A stretch of DNA of 31,593 nucleotides from positions 1-31,593 of the forward strand of contig JBBQNP010000045.1 of the NCBI GenBank assembly GCA_038330085.1, given 5' to 3'. A program made the translations under genes and the position numbers. Shown here one piece after another: positions 7,525-14,958 of this stretch. Position 1 is the stretch's first letter, and every line of letters starts with the position of its first letter. Under the pieces are notes generated by a model. The model did no database searches, was not told the origin of the DNA, and saw only the letters and a list, made by a program, of their open reading frames with translations. The DNA is from JAEUIA01 sp038330085 (lineage in GTDB: Bacteria; Planctomycetota; UBA1135; GCA-002686595).

Positions 7525-9269
7525 GCGATCAACCTGACAGCCAACGGAGGACTCATCGGGCGCGCGGTTTCGACCGTGCCCAGCTCGCGCTCGACCCAAC
7601 CTCCACCGCTCTCGAGCATCGTGCGCGCCGTCGCGGCCCACAGTCCGGAGGGCCGCCCCCGGACGTCGGGCGGATCGGTGAGGAAGACCACGTCGAACTG
7701 GTTCGCGAACGCGCGCACCTGATCGGCGTCGACGTGGGGATCCTCGAAGTCCCCCATCTTCGCGGACGAATCACGCAGGAACGTAGCGCGCGTGCCTCCA
7801 CGCTCCAGGCGGCCGAAAAGGATGAGGGCAGGAGACAACTCGCTCGACATGCCCAGCCACCCGACGCGCTCGTCGGGCTTGGCTTCGAGCGTCACGAGAT
7901 CGAGGATGCGGCTCACCTCGTCGCGCTCGAGGCCGCTCGACGGCAGGACACGCTGCGCACCCAGCGTCTGCTGCTGTGCGATCACGGACAGCTTGTAGTC
8001 GTTGACGATGACCGAGGCGCCAGTCGGCGCGGGATCGACGAAACCCAGTGCCCGCGCGACGAATGCAGTGTCGAAGTCGATAGGCGATCCATTCCGACCG
8101 ATCGGCACGAGTGCCAGAGCGAACAGCACGAACGCGACGGTCCACGATCCACCGGGAATGCGCGACAGCCACGGGCTGCGCTGCTTGATCACGGCGACCA
8201 TCACGCTCAATCCTGCTGCAGCCGCCACGAAGAAGACGGGCCCGCCCGGCACGAGGAATCTGTTCTCGAAGAACGGGTGCAGGAACACCGGTATCCACGA
8301 GGCTGCCAGCACGAAGAGCAGCGTGCGCACCGACGCCTCCCGCACGAAGTGGAAGACCGCGCCGAGACCAACGAGCTCGAGCAGGAAGAGTCGCGGGCTC
8401 GGAGCCAGCGTGGCCACCAGGTACAAGACGCGCTTCTGCCAGGGCACCGGTGAGAAGTTGCGGTTTCCAGCGAGGAATCCGGCCAGAGCATCACGGTGCT
8501 GCGTAGCGACGCCGGTGCCGCCGGGCAAGGGGAAGAGGAACCACCACGCGAGCACGATCGCGGGGATCACAGCCATCAGCGCGACGAGCCGGCCCCTGCG
8601 TGCACGGTCTTCGCTTGGGATCAGCCGCACCACGCAATCGAGCGTCAACGCTGTCGCGACGAGCAGGCCATAGTTCCACTTCGTGAAGATGCACGCCGTG
8701 ATGAGCGCTCCCGCGAGCCATGCTCGCGCGCGCGTCGGCTCACGCCAGAACGCGAACCACGCGACCAGGGTCCACACCGTGACGCAGGCCGACGGCACTT
8801 CGAGGAACAGCGTGCCGGCGAAGATCAGGCTCAGCGACGACAGCACCGCAAACGCGAACGCCATCCAGGCCGCGAACTGCGACATGAAAACCGGAGCCCA
8901 TGCAGGTGACGAGCTCAGTGCCGTCCTCACGAGCACGAACATCCCGACGAGCGTCGCGCCCCACTCGAAGAGGCCGAACGCGCGCGCGACGTGCTCGCTG
9001 CCGCCGAAGATCGATTGCACGAACGCCAGCGCGACCGGTTGGACGAACGGGTACTGCGCGCAACCGAGCAACGCGTCGAAGGCCTGGCCCGGATGCCCCT
9101 CGAACAGCGCGGTCCGCATGCGCGCCGCCGGCAGCGCGACGTGCATCGACTCGTCCCAGCCGTACGTCGGCGACCCCGGCAGCGTGGCAATCCACCAGAT
9201 CGTCAAGCCGAGCGCAACCAACGCCGCCATCACGATGGAGCGGGAACGCGGGTTGGGCGGTTTGGTCAT
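7506..9269 (-). CDS. Multi-pass membrane protein of the GT-C (ArnT/PMT-like) glycosyltransferase type
   Basis: A 587-residue integral membrane protein. A first span (about 12-30) is followed by a loop with GWDESMHV; the acidic pair Asp39-Glu40 is where GT-C glycosyltransferases (family 39/83-like, using polyprenyl-phosphate sugars) keep their catalytic Asp. Some eight to ten further hydrophobic spans follow to about residue 385. After these comes a soluble C-terminal domain of about 190 residues containing VIVNDYKLSVIAQQQ and DVVFLTDPP. The sugar donor and acceptor cannot be told from sequence. The ATG at 9269 faces the divergent PLP-enzyme gene across 96 nt. It overlaps mutS2, suggesting co-transcription without an obvious functional link. 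Family assignment is moderate; membrane topology is clear. Confidence 0.7.
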   Translation of the reverse strand: MTKPPNPRSRSIVMAALVALGLTIWWIATLPGSPTYGWDESMHVALPAARMRTALFEGHPGQAFDALLGCAQYPFVQPVALAFVQSIFGGSEHVARAFGLFEWGATLVGMFVLVRTALSSSPAWAPVFMSQFAAWMAFAFAVLSSLSLIFAGTLFLEVPSACVTVWTLVAWFAFWREPTRARAWLAGALITACIFTKWNYGLLVATALTLDCVVRLIPSEDRARRGRLVALMAVIPAIVLAWWFLFPLPGGTGVATQHRDALAGFLAGNRNFSPVPWQKRVLYLVATLAPSPRLFLLELVGLGAVFHFVREASVRTLLFVLAASWIPVFLHPFFENRFLVPGGPVFFVAAAAGLSVMVAVIKQRSPWLSRIPGGSWTVAFVLFALALVPIGRNGSPIDFDTAFVARALGFVDPAPTGASVIVNDYKLSVIAQQQTLGAQRVLPSSGLERDEVSRILDLVTLEAKPDERVGWLGMSSELSPALILFGRLERGGTRATFLRDSSAKMGDFEDPHVDADQVRAFANQFDVVFLTDPPDVRGRPSGLWAATARTMLESGGGWVERELGTVETARPMSPPLAVRLIACRRTK

Positions 9270-9365
9270 CAGGCCCGGGATTCTAGATGCGGCGCAGCGC
9301 CGTCCCTACACTCGTGCGTTCTTCACGAGCTCGCGACCACCGAAACGCACTCTCCATCAGCACAC

Positions 9366-10586
9366 ATGGCCAAGAACACGAACGACCCGGAACGCAAAGA
9401 CCCCACACGTTTCGAGACGCGCGCCATCCACGCCGGACAGGAGCCTGATCCGAACAACGGCGCGGTGATGACGCCGGTCTATTTCACGAGCACGTACAAG
9501 CAGGACGCTCCCGCACAACCGCGCGAAGGGTACGAGTACTCGCGCACGAGCAACCCGACGCGCACGGCGCTCCAACTCAACCTGGCCTCGCTCGAGAGCG
9601 GGTCGTGGGGACTGTGCTTCAGCTCGGGGCTCGCGGCGACGAACGCACTGCTCGACCGTCTCGTCCCCGGTGATCACGTCGTCGCCGGCAACGACCTCTA
9701 CGGCGGCACGTTTCGTCTCTTCTCGAAGGTGTTCGAGCGCTACGGCGTGCGCTTCACGTACGTCGACACCAACAGCGTCGCCGCGGTCGAGCGCGCGATC
9801 GAAGAGCGCACCAGGTACGTGTACCTCGAGACGCCGACCAACCCGCTCCTGCGCATCACCGACATCGCCGCCGTGTCCAAGGCCGCGCACGCGAAGAAGA
9901 AGCTCGTCGTCGTCGACAACACGTTCGCGACGCCGTTCCTGCAGCGGCCGCTCGAGCTCGGCGCGGACATCGTGCTCCACTCCCTGACCAAGTACTTGGG
10001 CGGACACTCGGACGTCGTCGCCGGGGCATTGATCGGAAACGACGCGAAATTGCGCGACGAACTGGCCTTTTTCCAGAACGCGGTCGGCGGCACGCCGGGT
10101 CCCATGGACATGTTCCTCGTGATGCGCGGCACGAAGACGTTGCACCTGCGGATGGAGCGGCATTGCCAGAACGCGATGACCGTCGCGAAGTGGCTCGAGT
10201 CGCAGACCGAGGTCGAGAAGGTGATCTATCCCGGGCTCGCGTCGCACCCGCAGCATGCGCTGGCGAAGAAGCAGATGTCCGGGTTCGGCGGCATGGTCTC
10301 GTTCGAGCTCGCCGGCGGTGTCGATGCAGCCAACAAGTTCGCTTCATCGACGAAGATCTTCACGCTGGCCGAGTCTCTCGGCGGCGTCGAGTCGCTGGTC
10401 GAAGTGCCCGCGAGCATGACGCACGCGAGCATTCCCGCGGCGGTGCGCAAGGAACAGGGACTTGCGGATGGGCTGGTGCGACTGTCGGTCGGCGTCGAGC
10501 ACGTCGACGACCTGATCGAGGACTGTCGGCAAGCGATCGCGGCGGCGACCGGGATCAAGGGCAAGCGCTCCAAGTCACCGGCTTGA
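9366..10586 (+). CDS. Cys/Met metabolism PLP-dependent enzyme (cystathionine gamma-synthase/gamma-lyase type)
   Basis: A trans-sulfuration family enzyme of 406 residues. Visible family features are TRAIHAGQEPDPNNGAV at the N-terminus, the YEYSRTSNPTR block (about 57-66), FSSGLAATNALL (about 85-96), YLETPTNP (153-160), VVVDNTFATP (181-190) and SLTKYLGGHSDVVAG, with Lys209 as the PLP Schiff-base lysine. Near the C-terminus SLGGVESLVEVPASMTHASI matches the substrate-binding part. Sequence alone does not separate cystathionine gamma-synthase (metB), gamma-lyase, beta-lyase and O-acetylhomoserine enzymes; a gamma-synthase or gamma-lyase is most likely from length and the THASI motif. The ATG at 9366 starts the conserved region. 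It is divergent from the membrane glycosyltransferase gene and appears monocistronic. Confidence 0.9.
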   Translation: MAKNTNDPERKDPTRFETRAIHAGQEPDPNNGAVMTPVYFTSTYKQDAPAQPREGYEYSRTSNPTRTALQLNLASLESGSWGLCFSSGLAATNALLDRLVPGDHVVAGNDLYGGTFRLFSKVFERYGVRFTYVDTNSVAAVERAIEERTRYVYLETPTNPLLRITDIAAVSKAAHAKKKLVVVDNTFATPFLQRPLELGADIVLHSLTKYLGGHSDVVAGALIGNDAKLRDELAFFQNAVGGTPGPMDMFLVMRGTKTLHLRMERHCQNAMTVAKWLESQTEVEKVIYPGLASHPQHALAKKQMSGFGGMVSFELAGGVDAANKFASSTKIFTLAESLGGVESLVEVPASMTHASIPAAVRKEQGLADGLVRLSVGVEHVDDLIEDCRQAIAAATGIKGKRSKSPA

Positions 10587-10712
10587 TCGGTTGGTCCCGA
10601 TGCGTTGAGACTGAGGAGCGGCAGTGAGCGGGGCGGGCGGGCCGAGCCAATCACATCGCCGGGAATCTCGGCGCTGCGAGCCAGGCACGTTCCGCCGGCG
10701 ACCGCGACCGAC

Positions 10713-11138
10713 TCAGAACGGTGAGTTGGAGGGCGGCGGCTGCGGAATCGGAGGCGGGCTGGGCGGAGCGCTATTCGCGCCCTTCGACTTCACGGTGCCG
10801 GCCTGCTCCCACTTCACGCGCTCTTCGCGCTCGTGCGGGCGCTCGTCGCAGATCCGCTCGCGCATCAGGCGGCCGACCTTGAACTTCACGACCCGCTTCG
10901 AAGGCACGTAGACCTTTTCGAGCGTCCGCGGGTTCTGGGCCCGGCGGGCGGCGCGGTCGCGGACCTCGAACACGCCGAACTCACGGAACTCCAGGCGGTT
11001 GCCGGAGGACAGCTCGTGGATGATCTCGTCCAGGAAGCGCTGGAGGATGTCCTTGACCACCACCTTGGTCTGGCCGGTGCGCTCCGCGATGCGGTTGACC
11101 AGCTCTTTTTTGGTGATCGTCAGCGGCTCGGGATCCAT
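10713..11138 (-). CDS. HU/IHF-family DNA-binding protein with proline-rich tail
   Basis: A histone-like protein of 141 residues. Residues about 8-97 form the HU/IHF fold: LTITKKELVNRIAERTG, the dimerisation helices DILQRFLDEIIHELSSGN, FREFGVFEVRDRAAR, and the DNA-wrapping arm ARRAQNPRT followed by VPSKRVVKFKVG. The arm has RAQNPRT in the place of the usual GRNPxTG. Beyond this is a 40-residue tail, first charged (RICDERPHEREERVKWEQAG), then Pro/Ser-rich (SAPPSPPPIPQPPPSNSPF). HU proteins are normally about 90 residues, so the tail is an addition; its role is unknown. The start at 11138 (MDPEPLTITKKEL) fits a promoter just upstream; an open frame further upstream is not HU-like. Confidence 0.92.
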   Translation of the reverse strand: MDPEPLTITKKELVNRIAERTGQTKVVVKDILQRFLDEIIHELSSGNRLEFREFGVFEVRDRAARRAQNPRTLEKVYVPSKRVVKFKVGRLMRERICDERPHEREERVKWEQAGTVKSKGANSAPPSPPPIPQPPPSNSPF

Positions 11139-11160
11139 GGGCGGGGAAGCTCGGGGGCGG

Positions 11161-11189
11161 ATTGTCGAAGCGCAATATCTTGCCGTCAA
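11161..11189 (-). promoter_or_regulatory. Probable promoter of the HU-family gene
   Basis: On the minus strand TTGACG (11184-11189) and GACAAT (11161-11166) are separated by 17 nt, and the -10 lies 22 nt before the HU start codon. The -35 overlaps the dtd stop codon. The segment is more AT-rich than its surroundings. Inferred from sequence only. Confidence 0.45.
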
Positions 11190-11710
11190 GCAAGAACTTG
11201 TGACGGATCACCCCCTTGCGGAGAGCCGCCGGAAGAGCTGGCGGCAGGGTGCGATTCGAGCACGAAGGTGACCGGTCCGTCATTGACCAGCTCGACGTCC
11301 ATGTGCGCCCCGAAACGACCCGTCTCGACCGTCAGCCCGAGGGTGCGCAGCTCGGCGACGAACGCTTCGTAGAGCGGCTCGGCCACCTCGGGCGGCGCAG
11401 CGCGATCGAAGGAAGGTCGCCGTCCGCGATCCCCCTCCGCGGCGAGGGTGAACTGGCTCACGACGAGCGCGGGCCGGCCGAGATCGAGGCTCGAGAGGTT
11501 CATGCGACCGCGCTCGTCGGCGAAGAAGCGGAACTGCGCGATGCGCGTGGCGAGCGCGCGCGCTTCGGTCGGACCGTCGCCGCGCAGGACGCACACGAAC
11601 ACCAGCATCCCGGCACCGATCTCCGCTGCTACTTCGCCCGGCACCTCTCCCGGCAGATCGCCGGCGACGACGACGCGGGCGCGGTGGACGCGCTGCACGA
11701 CCGCCTTCAT
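11186..11710 (-). CDS. dtd: D-aminoacyl-tRNA deacylase
   Basis: Dtd hydrolyses D-aminoacyl-tRNAs (and misacylated Gly-tRNAs), preventing D-amino acids from entering translation. The 174-residue product starts MKAVVQRVHRARVVV and has both active-site motifs: SQFTL (85-89) and the GPxT motif in VNDGPVT (142-148). It also has the FGAHMDVELVNDGP context typical of the family. The length exceeds the usual roughly 145-150 residues because of a 25-residue Ser/Gly-rich tail after FVLES and a slightly long beta-hairpin near the start (AGDLPGEVPGEVAAEIG). It sits between a TPR lipoprotein gene and the HU gene on the same strand. Identification is secure. Confidence 0.94.
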   Translation of the reverse strand: MKAVVQRVHRARVVVAGDLPGEVPGEVAAEIGAGMLVFVCVLRGDGPTEARALATRIAQFRFFADERGRMNLSSLDLGRPALVVSQFTLAAEGDRGRRPSFDRAAPPEVAEPLYEAFVAELRTLGLTVETGRFGAHMDVELVNDGPVTFVLESHPAASSSGGSPQGGDPSQVLA

Positions 11711-11817
11711 TCCGAGAGGGCCGTCATCGCGGGAAGGACTTCATGACGCCCGTGCTTCGGTTGAACGGTCGACCTCGTCGAGCTGGAGCGTGCGTCGCCG
11801 GCCTCGCGCAACCGTGC

Positions 11818-12990
11818 TCATCGGGGGTCCGGCGCGGATCCCGTCGAACTCGCGGCCTCCGCGGCAGCCTTTGCGCGGTTCAGCTCGTGGCGCTCGAGGC
11901 GCACGCCCGCGCGAGTGCGCTCGAGCACCGCGCTCAAGTCGGAGGAGTTGCGCGCCATCTCGAGCACGCGCTTCCAGGCTGCGCCCGCCTTGTCCGGCTC
12001 GTCGAGCCAGTCGTCGTACAGCAAAGCTTGCTGCAAGACCGGCATCACCTGCCCCGGGGCGACTTTCTCGGCTTCTTCGGCGGCGGCGAGCGCTGGAGCG
12101 AGCTTGTCGAGCGCCTGGTCCACGCTGGCGAGCGCGAGCAATCGGCGCGCGCTGCCGACCGATTTCGTGTCGATGTGTTGGATCAGCGTGCGCGCCTGCT
12201 TGGCCTCGCCTTGCAGCGTCCACAACAGCGCCAGGTCGAGCTGGCTCTCGGACAAGATGTGCGGGTCGATGCGCGGGTCGTCGGTCGCGCGCTCGACGAA
12301 CGCCTCCAGCTCTGCGGCTGCGTCGGCGATGGCGCCGGTTCGCGTGGTGATCCAGGCTTCGAGCCACCAGGTCCAGACGTGCCCGGGGTCCGCAGCTTTG
12401 GCGCGCGTGGTCAGATCGCGTGCCAGCGGCCACTCGGAAGCGCGCGCCGCCATCCACGCGAGCCCGTAGGGAACCCAGGCGCACTTCGGATCGAGGACGC
12501 CGGCTTTGTCCAGTAACGCGCTCGCCTCTTCGCGGGTCGCGGCGACGCGCGCGGCGAGGACGAGGTTGGCGGCGGTCGGGTTTTCGGTCGCGCGCTGCGA
12601 CCAGAGATCGGTGATGGGGCTCCTGGCGTCAGGCGGTGTGCTCGCGGGCTTCGTGTCGCTGGTCTCGGCCGCGGCCGATGCAGCGAGCTGCGCTTCCTGC
12701 AGCCACGTGCCCACGAGGATGTTGTCCGGCAGCCGCAGGAACAGGTGATCGAACGCCGCGCTCGCGTCGTTCACGTCGCCGCGCTCGAACAGCTCGCGCG
12801 CGTTGACGAACTCCGTGAGGCTGAGCGGCGCGAGCGCGTCGTAGCGCGAGACCGTGACCGGGATCGGCTGGATGGCCGGCCCGCCGCATCCGGTGATCGA
12901 TGTCGCGAGTGCGAACATGAATCCAAATGCGAAGGTGGTGTTCCAGGCAGAGCGCCGGCGCAGCGTGTCACGGACCATCGAAGTGCGCAT
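11818..12990 (-). CDS. Predicted lipoprotein with TPR-like helical repeats
   Basis: Probably an envelope-anchored scaffold protein of about 390 residues. A basic n-region (VRDTLRRRS), a hydrophobic stretch (TFAFGFMFALATS) and ITGC form a type II signal peptide. The mature part is Ala/Leu-rich alpha-helix with tetratricopeptide-like units, e.g. ARELFERGDVNDASAAFDHL, EASALLDKAGVLDPKCAWV, SEWPLARDLTTRAKAADP and AAEEAEKVAPGQVMPVL. No enzymatic motif is visible. The frame is open to an ATG at 13044, which has AGGA 4 nt upstream but would give an unusually long signal n-region; 12990 and 12978 give better signal peptides. It lies 6 to 72 nt downstream of another lipoprotein gene on the same strand. 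Function unknown. Confidence 0.75.
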   Translation of the reverse strand: MRTSMVRDTLRRRSAWNTTFAFGFMFALATSITGCGGPAIQPIPVTVSRYDALAPLSLTEFVNARELFERGDVNDASAAFDHLFLRLPDNILVGTWLQEAQLAASAAAETSDTKPASTPPDARSPITDLWSQRATENPTAANLVLAARVAATREEASALLDKAGVLDPKCAWVPYGLAWMAARASEWPLARDLTTRAKAADPGHVWTWWLEAWITTRTGAIADAAAELEAFVERATDDPRIDPHILSESQLDLALLWTLQGEAKQARTLIQHIDTKSVGSARRLLALASVDQALDKLAPALAAAEEAEKVAPGQVMPVLQQALLYDDWLDEPDKAGAAWKRVLEMARNSSDLSAVLERTRAGVRLERHELNRAKAAAEAASSTGSAPDPR

Positions 12991-13050
12991 CCTCACGCAT
13001 CGGCATACTTCGAGAAGCCGTGTCGGATTGCGCTGCGACGGCATCGCGTC

Positions 13051-13584
13051 CTACTTCTGGATCTCTCCCACGAACCGCAGGCTCGCGCCGCGCGTCGGCA
13101 TCTCCGCGCCCGCCTCCTGGTAGAAGACGTCGCCGTTGGCTTGCACCACGACGGGCACGTGGCCAGGACGCTCGAGGACCTCGAGCCGGTGCATGCAAGT
13201 GATGGCGAGGTTGTCCAGTTGCCCGCGGATGTCGCCGTTCGTCAAGCCGGGTTTGAGCGTGAAGGTCTGCAACAAGCCGTCGGGTGTCGTCTTCGTCTCG
13301 AGGTCGACGACGTCGAGTTCCTGACGTGTGACGAAGTGCTCGAGCAGGCCTTCGGGCCCCTCGACGTGGACGTCTTGTGCGACGAGGACCGCGCTCTTCA
13401 CGAACTTCAGCGTCCAAGGCTTTTGCACGATGACGTCGTGCGGTTGCGGCTCGTTCGGATCGGGCGCAGGCGCGAAGGGCGACTCGGGTTTCTTGTCATC
13501 CGTGTGACAGGCCGTGATGCCCAGCGCTGCGACGAAGAAACACGAGGACAGCAGGGCCCGAGTTTTCGAGAAGGTCGTTGTCAT
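13051..13584 (-). CDS. Predicted small lipoprotein of unknown function
   Basis: A 177-residue secreted protein. The N-terminus has Lys/Arg, the hydrophobic run ALLSSCFFVAALG and ITAC, a lipobox with Cys26 as lipidation site. It is followed by an acidic, Pro-rich linker (SPFAPAPDPNEPQPHD) and then a beta-rich domain (QKPWTLKFVKSAVLVAQDVH...VVVQANGDVFYQEAG). I do not recognise the family. The start is ATG at 13584, directly before the signal peptide; the open frame continues upstream into a repeat-rich spacer whose translation is not protein-like. It is followed closely by the TPR lipoprotein gene, so the two probably form an operon and may act together at the outer membrane (inference). Confidence 0.75.
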   Translation of the reverse strand: MTTTFSKTRALLSSCFFVAALGITACHTDDKKPESPFAPAPDPNEPQPHDVIVQKPWTLKFVKSAVLVAQDVHVEGPEGLLEHFVTRQELDVVDLETKTTPDGLLQTFTLKPGLTNGDIRGQLDNLAITCMHRLEVLERPGHVPVVVQANGDVFYQEAGAEMPTRGASLRFVGEIQK

Positions 13585-13606
13585 GAGGTCATACCCTTGC
13601 GCGGGT

Positions 13607-13775
13607 GGTGGCTGGAACCCGCCGCGCTGTCGCGCTTTTGCGCGACGGAGAATGCAGCTGCCCGCCTGGCCGTTCCACTCCACTTGATTGTCGACCGGCC
13701 ATCTCACTTGGAGCGGGATGGCGTTGCGGTGCCAGGCACCCGTTGCGGGAATACCCGCGGCGGGTTCCAGGCACC
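13607..13775. repeat. MITE/REP-like palindromic element between trpS and lipoprotein gene
   Basis: The segment is bounded by inverted ends: 13607-13626 pairs with 13756-13775 at 19 of 20 positions, including a perfect 15-bp core CTGGAACCCGCCGCG. Inside are a hairpin GTCGCGC-TTTT-GCGCGAC, the palindrome GGTGCCAGGCACC (13728-13740) and a hairpin GCGGG-AATA-CCCGC. The right end contains GGTTCCAGGCACC (13763-13775), a near copy of the palindrome. There is no ORF or transposase. It resembles a non-autonomous palindromic repeat; GGTGCCTGGCACC-type palindromes recall REP sequences mobilised by RAYT transposases (recollection, unverified). Confidence 0.6.
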
Positions 13776-13804
13776 CCACCGCGTGCTCGTCATGGCTTTG
13801 CATC

Positions 13805-14791
13805 TCAGCGCAGCCCGCACGCGCGCAACGCGCGGTCGCGCACTTGGACAGCATGCTCGCGAGCCTTCAGGGCGCCGCGCTCGAGCACCCGATCGACCTC
13901 TGCCGGATCGGTGAGCAACAGTTCTCGGCGCGCGCGCGCGTCTGCGAAGCGCGACTCCATGCTTTCGATGATCGCCATCTTGAGGTGACCGTACCCCGGA
14001 GCGCCCGTTCCACCGCGGCGCACGCGCTCCTTCCACTCGACGAGTTCCTGCGGGCTCGCGAAGAGTTCGAGGAACGACATCAAGAGCAGCGCGTCCGGAT
14101 CCTTGGGCTCCTCGGGTGCGCGGCTGTCCGTCGGGATGCGCCCGATCGCGGATTTCAGCTTCTTACCCGACTCGAAGATCCACACGTCGTTGCCGTACGA
14201 CTTGCTCATCTTCTCGCCGTCGAGCCCCGGCACCTTCGCCATCTTTTCCTCGGCCGGCAGCATCGACTCGGGTCTCTTGAACACGTCGCCGTACGCGGCG
14301 TTGAACGAGCCCGCCATGTCCTGCGCCATCTCGACGTGCTGGATCTGGTCCTTGCCGACCGGCACGAGGTCGGAGTCGTACGCCAGGATGTCCGCCGCCA
14401 TCAGCACGGGGTAGGTGAAGAGCGCGACGTTGGGCTTGATGCCGTGCGCGATCTTGTCTTTGTAGGAATGCGCACGCTCGAGCAGGCCCATGCCCGTGAC
14501 CGAAGCGAGCAGCCACGCGATCTCGGTCACCTCCGGCACTTCGCTCTGGCGGAAGAGCGTCACACGCTCCGGATCGAGGCCCAGCGCCAGATAGGTCACG
14601 GCCACGTCACGCACCGCTTCGCGCAAGGCCGCCGGATCGCGCGAGCTCGTCAGCGCGTGGTAGTCGGCGATGAAATAGAAACAGCGCCGGTCGGGCACGT
14701 CCTGCAGCGCGATGTGCTGGCGAATCGCGCCGAAATAGTTGCCCAAGTGCGGACGGCCGCTGGGCTGGATTCCGCTCAAGACGGTTTTCAT
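13805..14791 (-). CDS. trpS: Tryptophan--tRNA ligase
   Basis: Class I aminoacyl-tRNA synthetase charging tRNA-Trp. The 328-residue product begins MKTVLSGIQPSGRPHLGNYF, in which PHLGN (14-18) is the HIGH-type motif, and has KMSKS at 194-198. It also has the family's YPVLMAADILAYD (127-139) and VPVGKDQIQHVEMAQDMA (143-160). The length is normal. The start at 14791 agrees with the family; the frame is open further upstream but the added sequence is Arg/Ser-rich junk. It is divergent from the WPFF lipoprotein/mla genes (168 nt between starts) and is followed by the palindromic element at 13607-13775. Confidence 0.96.
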   Translation of the reverse strand: MKTVLSGIQPSGRPHLGNYFGAIRQHIALQDVPDRRCFYFIADYHALTSSRDPAALREAVRDVAVTYLALGLDPERVTLFRQSEVPEVTEIAWLLASVTGMGLLERAHSYKDKIAHGIKPNVALFTYPVLMAADILAYDSDLVPVGKDQIQHVEMAQDMAGSFNAAYGDVFKRPESMLPAEEKMAKVPGLDGEKMSKSYGNDVWIFESGKKLKSAIGRIPTDSRAPEEPKDPDALLLMSFLELFASPQELVEWKERVRRGGTGAPGYGHLKMAIIESMESRFADARARRELLLTDPAEVDRVLERGALKAREHAVQVRDRALRACGLR

Positions 14792-14958
14792 GGCGCGCGC
14801 GCGACGGTAGCAGCCGCGCCAACACGGGACAAGGCATGGAGCAAGGCGCGGGACTCGGCGCAGAACAAGGTGCGCTGAGGGTCGGAGGCACCCTTGCAAG
14901 CGCGGCCCGGGTCTCGACAATGCCGCGCCGGATGGGGAACTCGCGTGTTGGCGGCTCG

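Noticed and set aside
6061..7722. 553-residue open frame on the plus strand opposite mutS2
   Set aside because: Gln/Arg-rich antisense shadow with no domains; MutS2 motifs fix the minus strand.
13585..13854. In-frame N-terminal extension of the small lipoprotein through the palindromic element
   Set aside because: A clear lipoprotein signal peptide starts at 13584 and the extension translates repeat DNA; it also overlaps the trpS 3' end.
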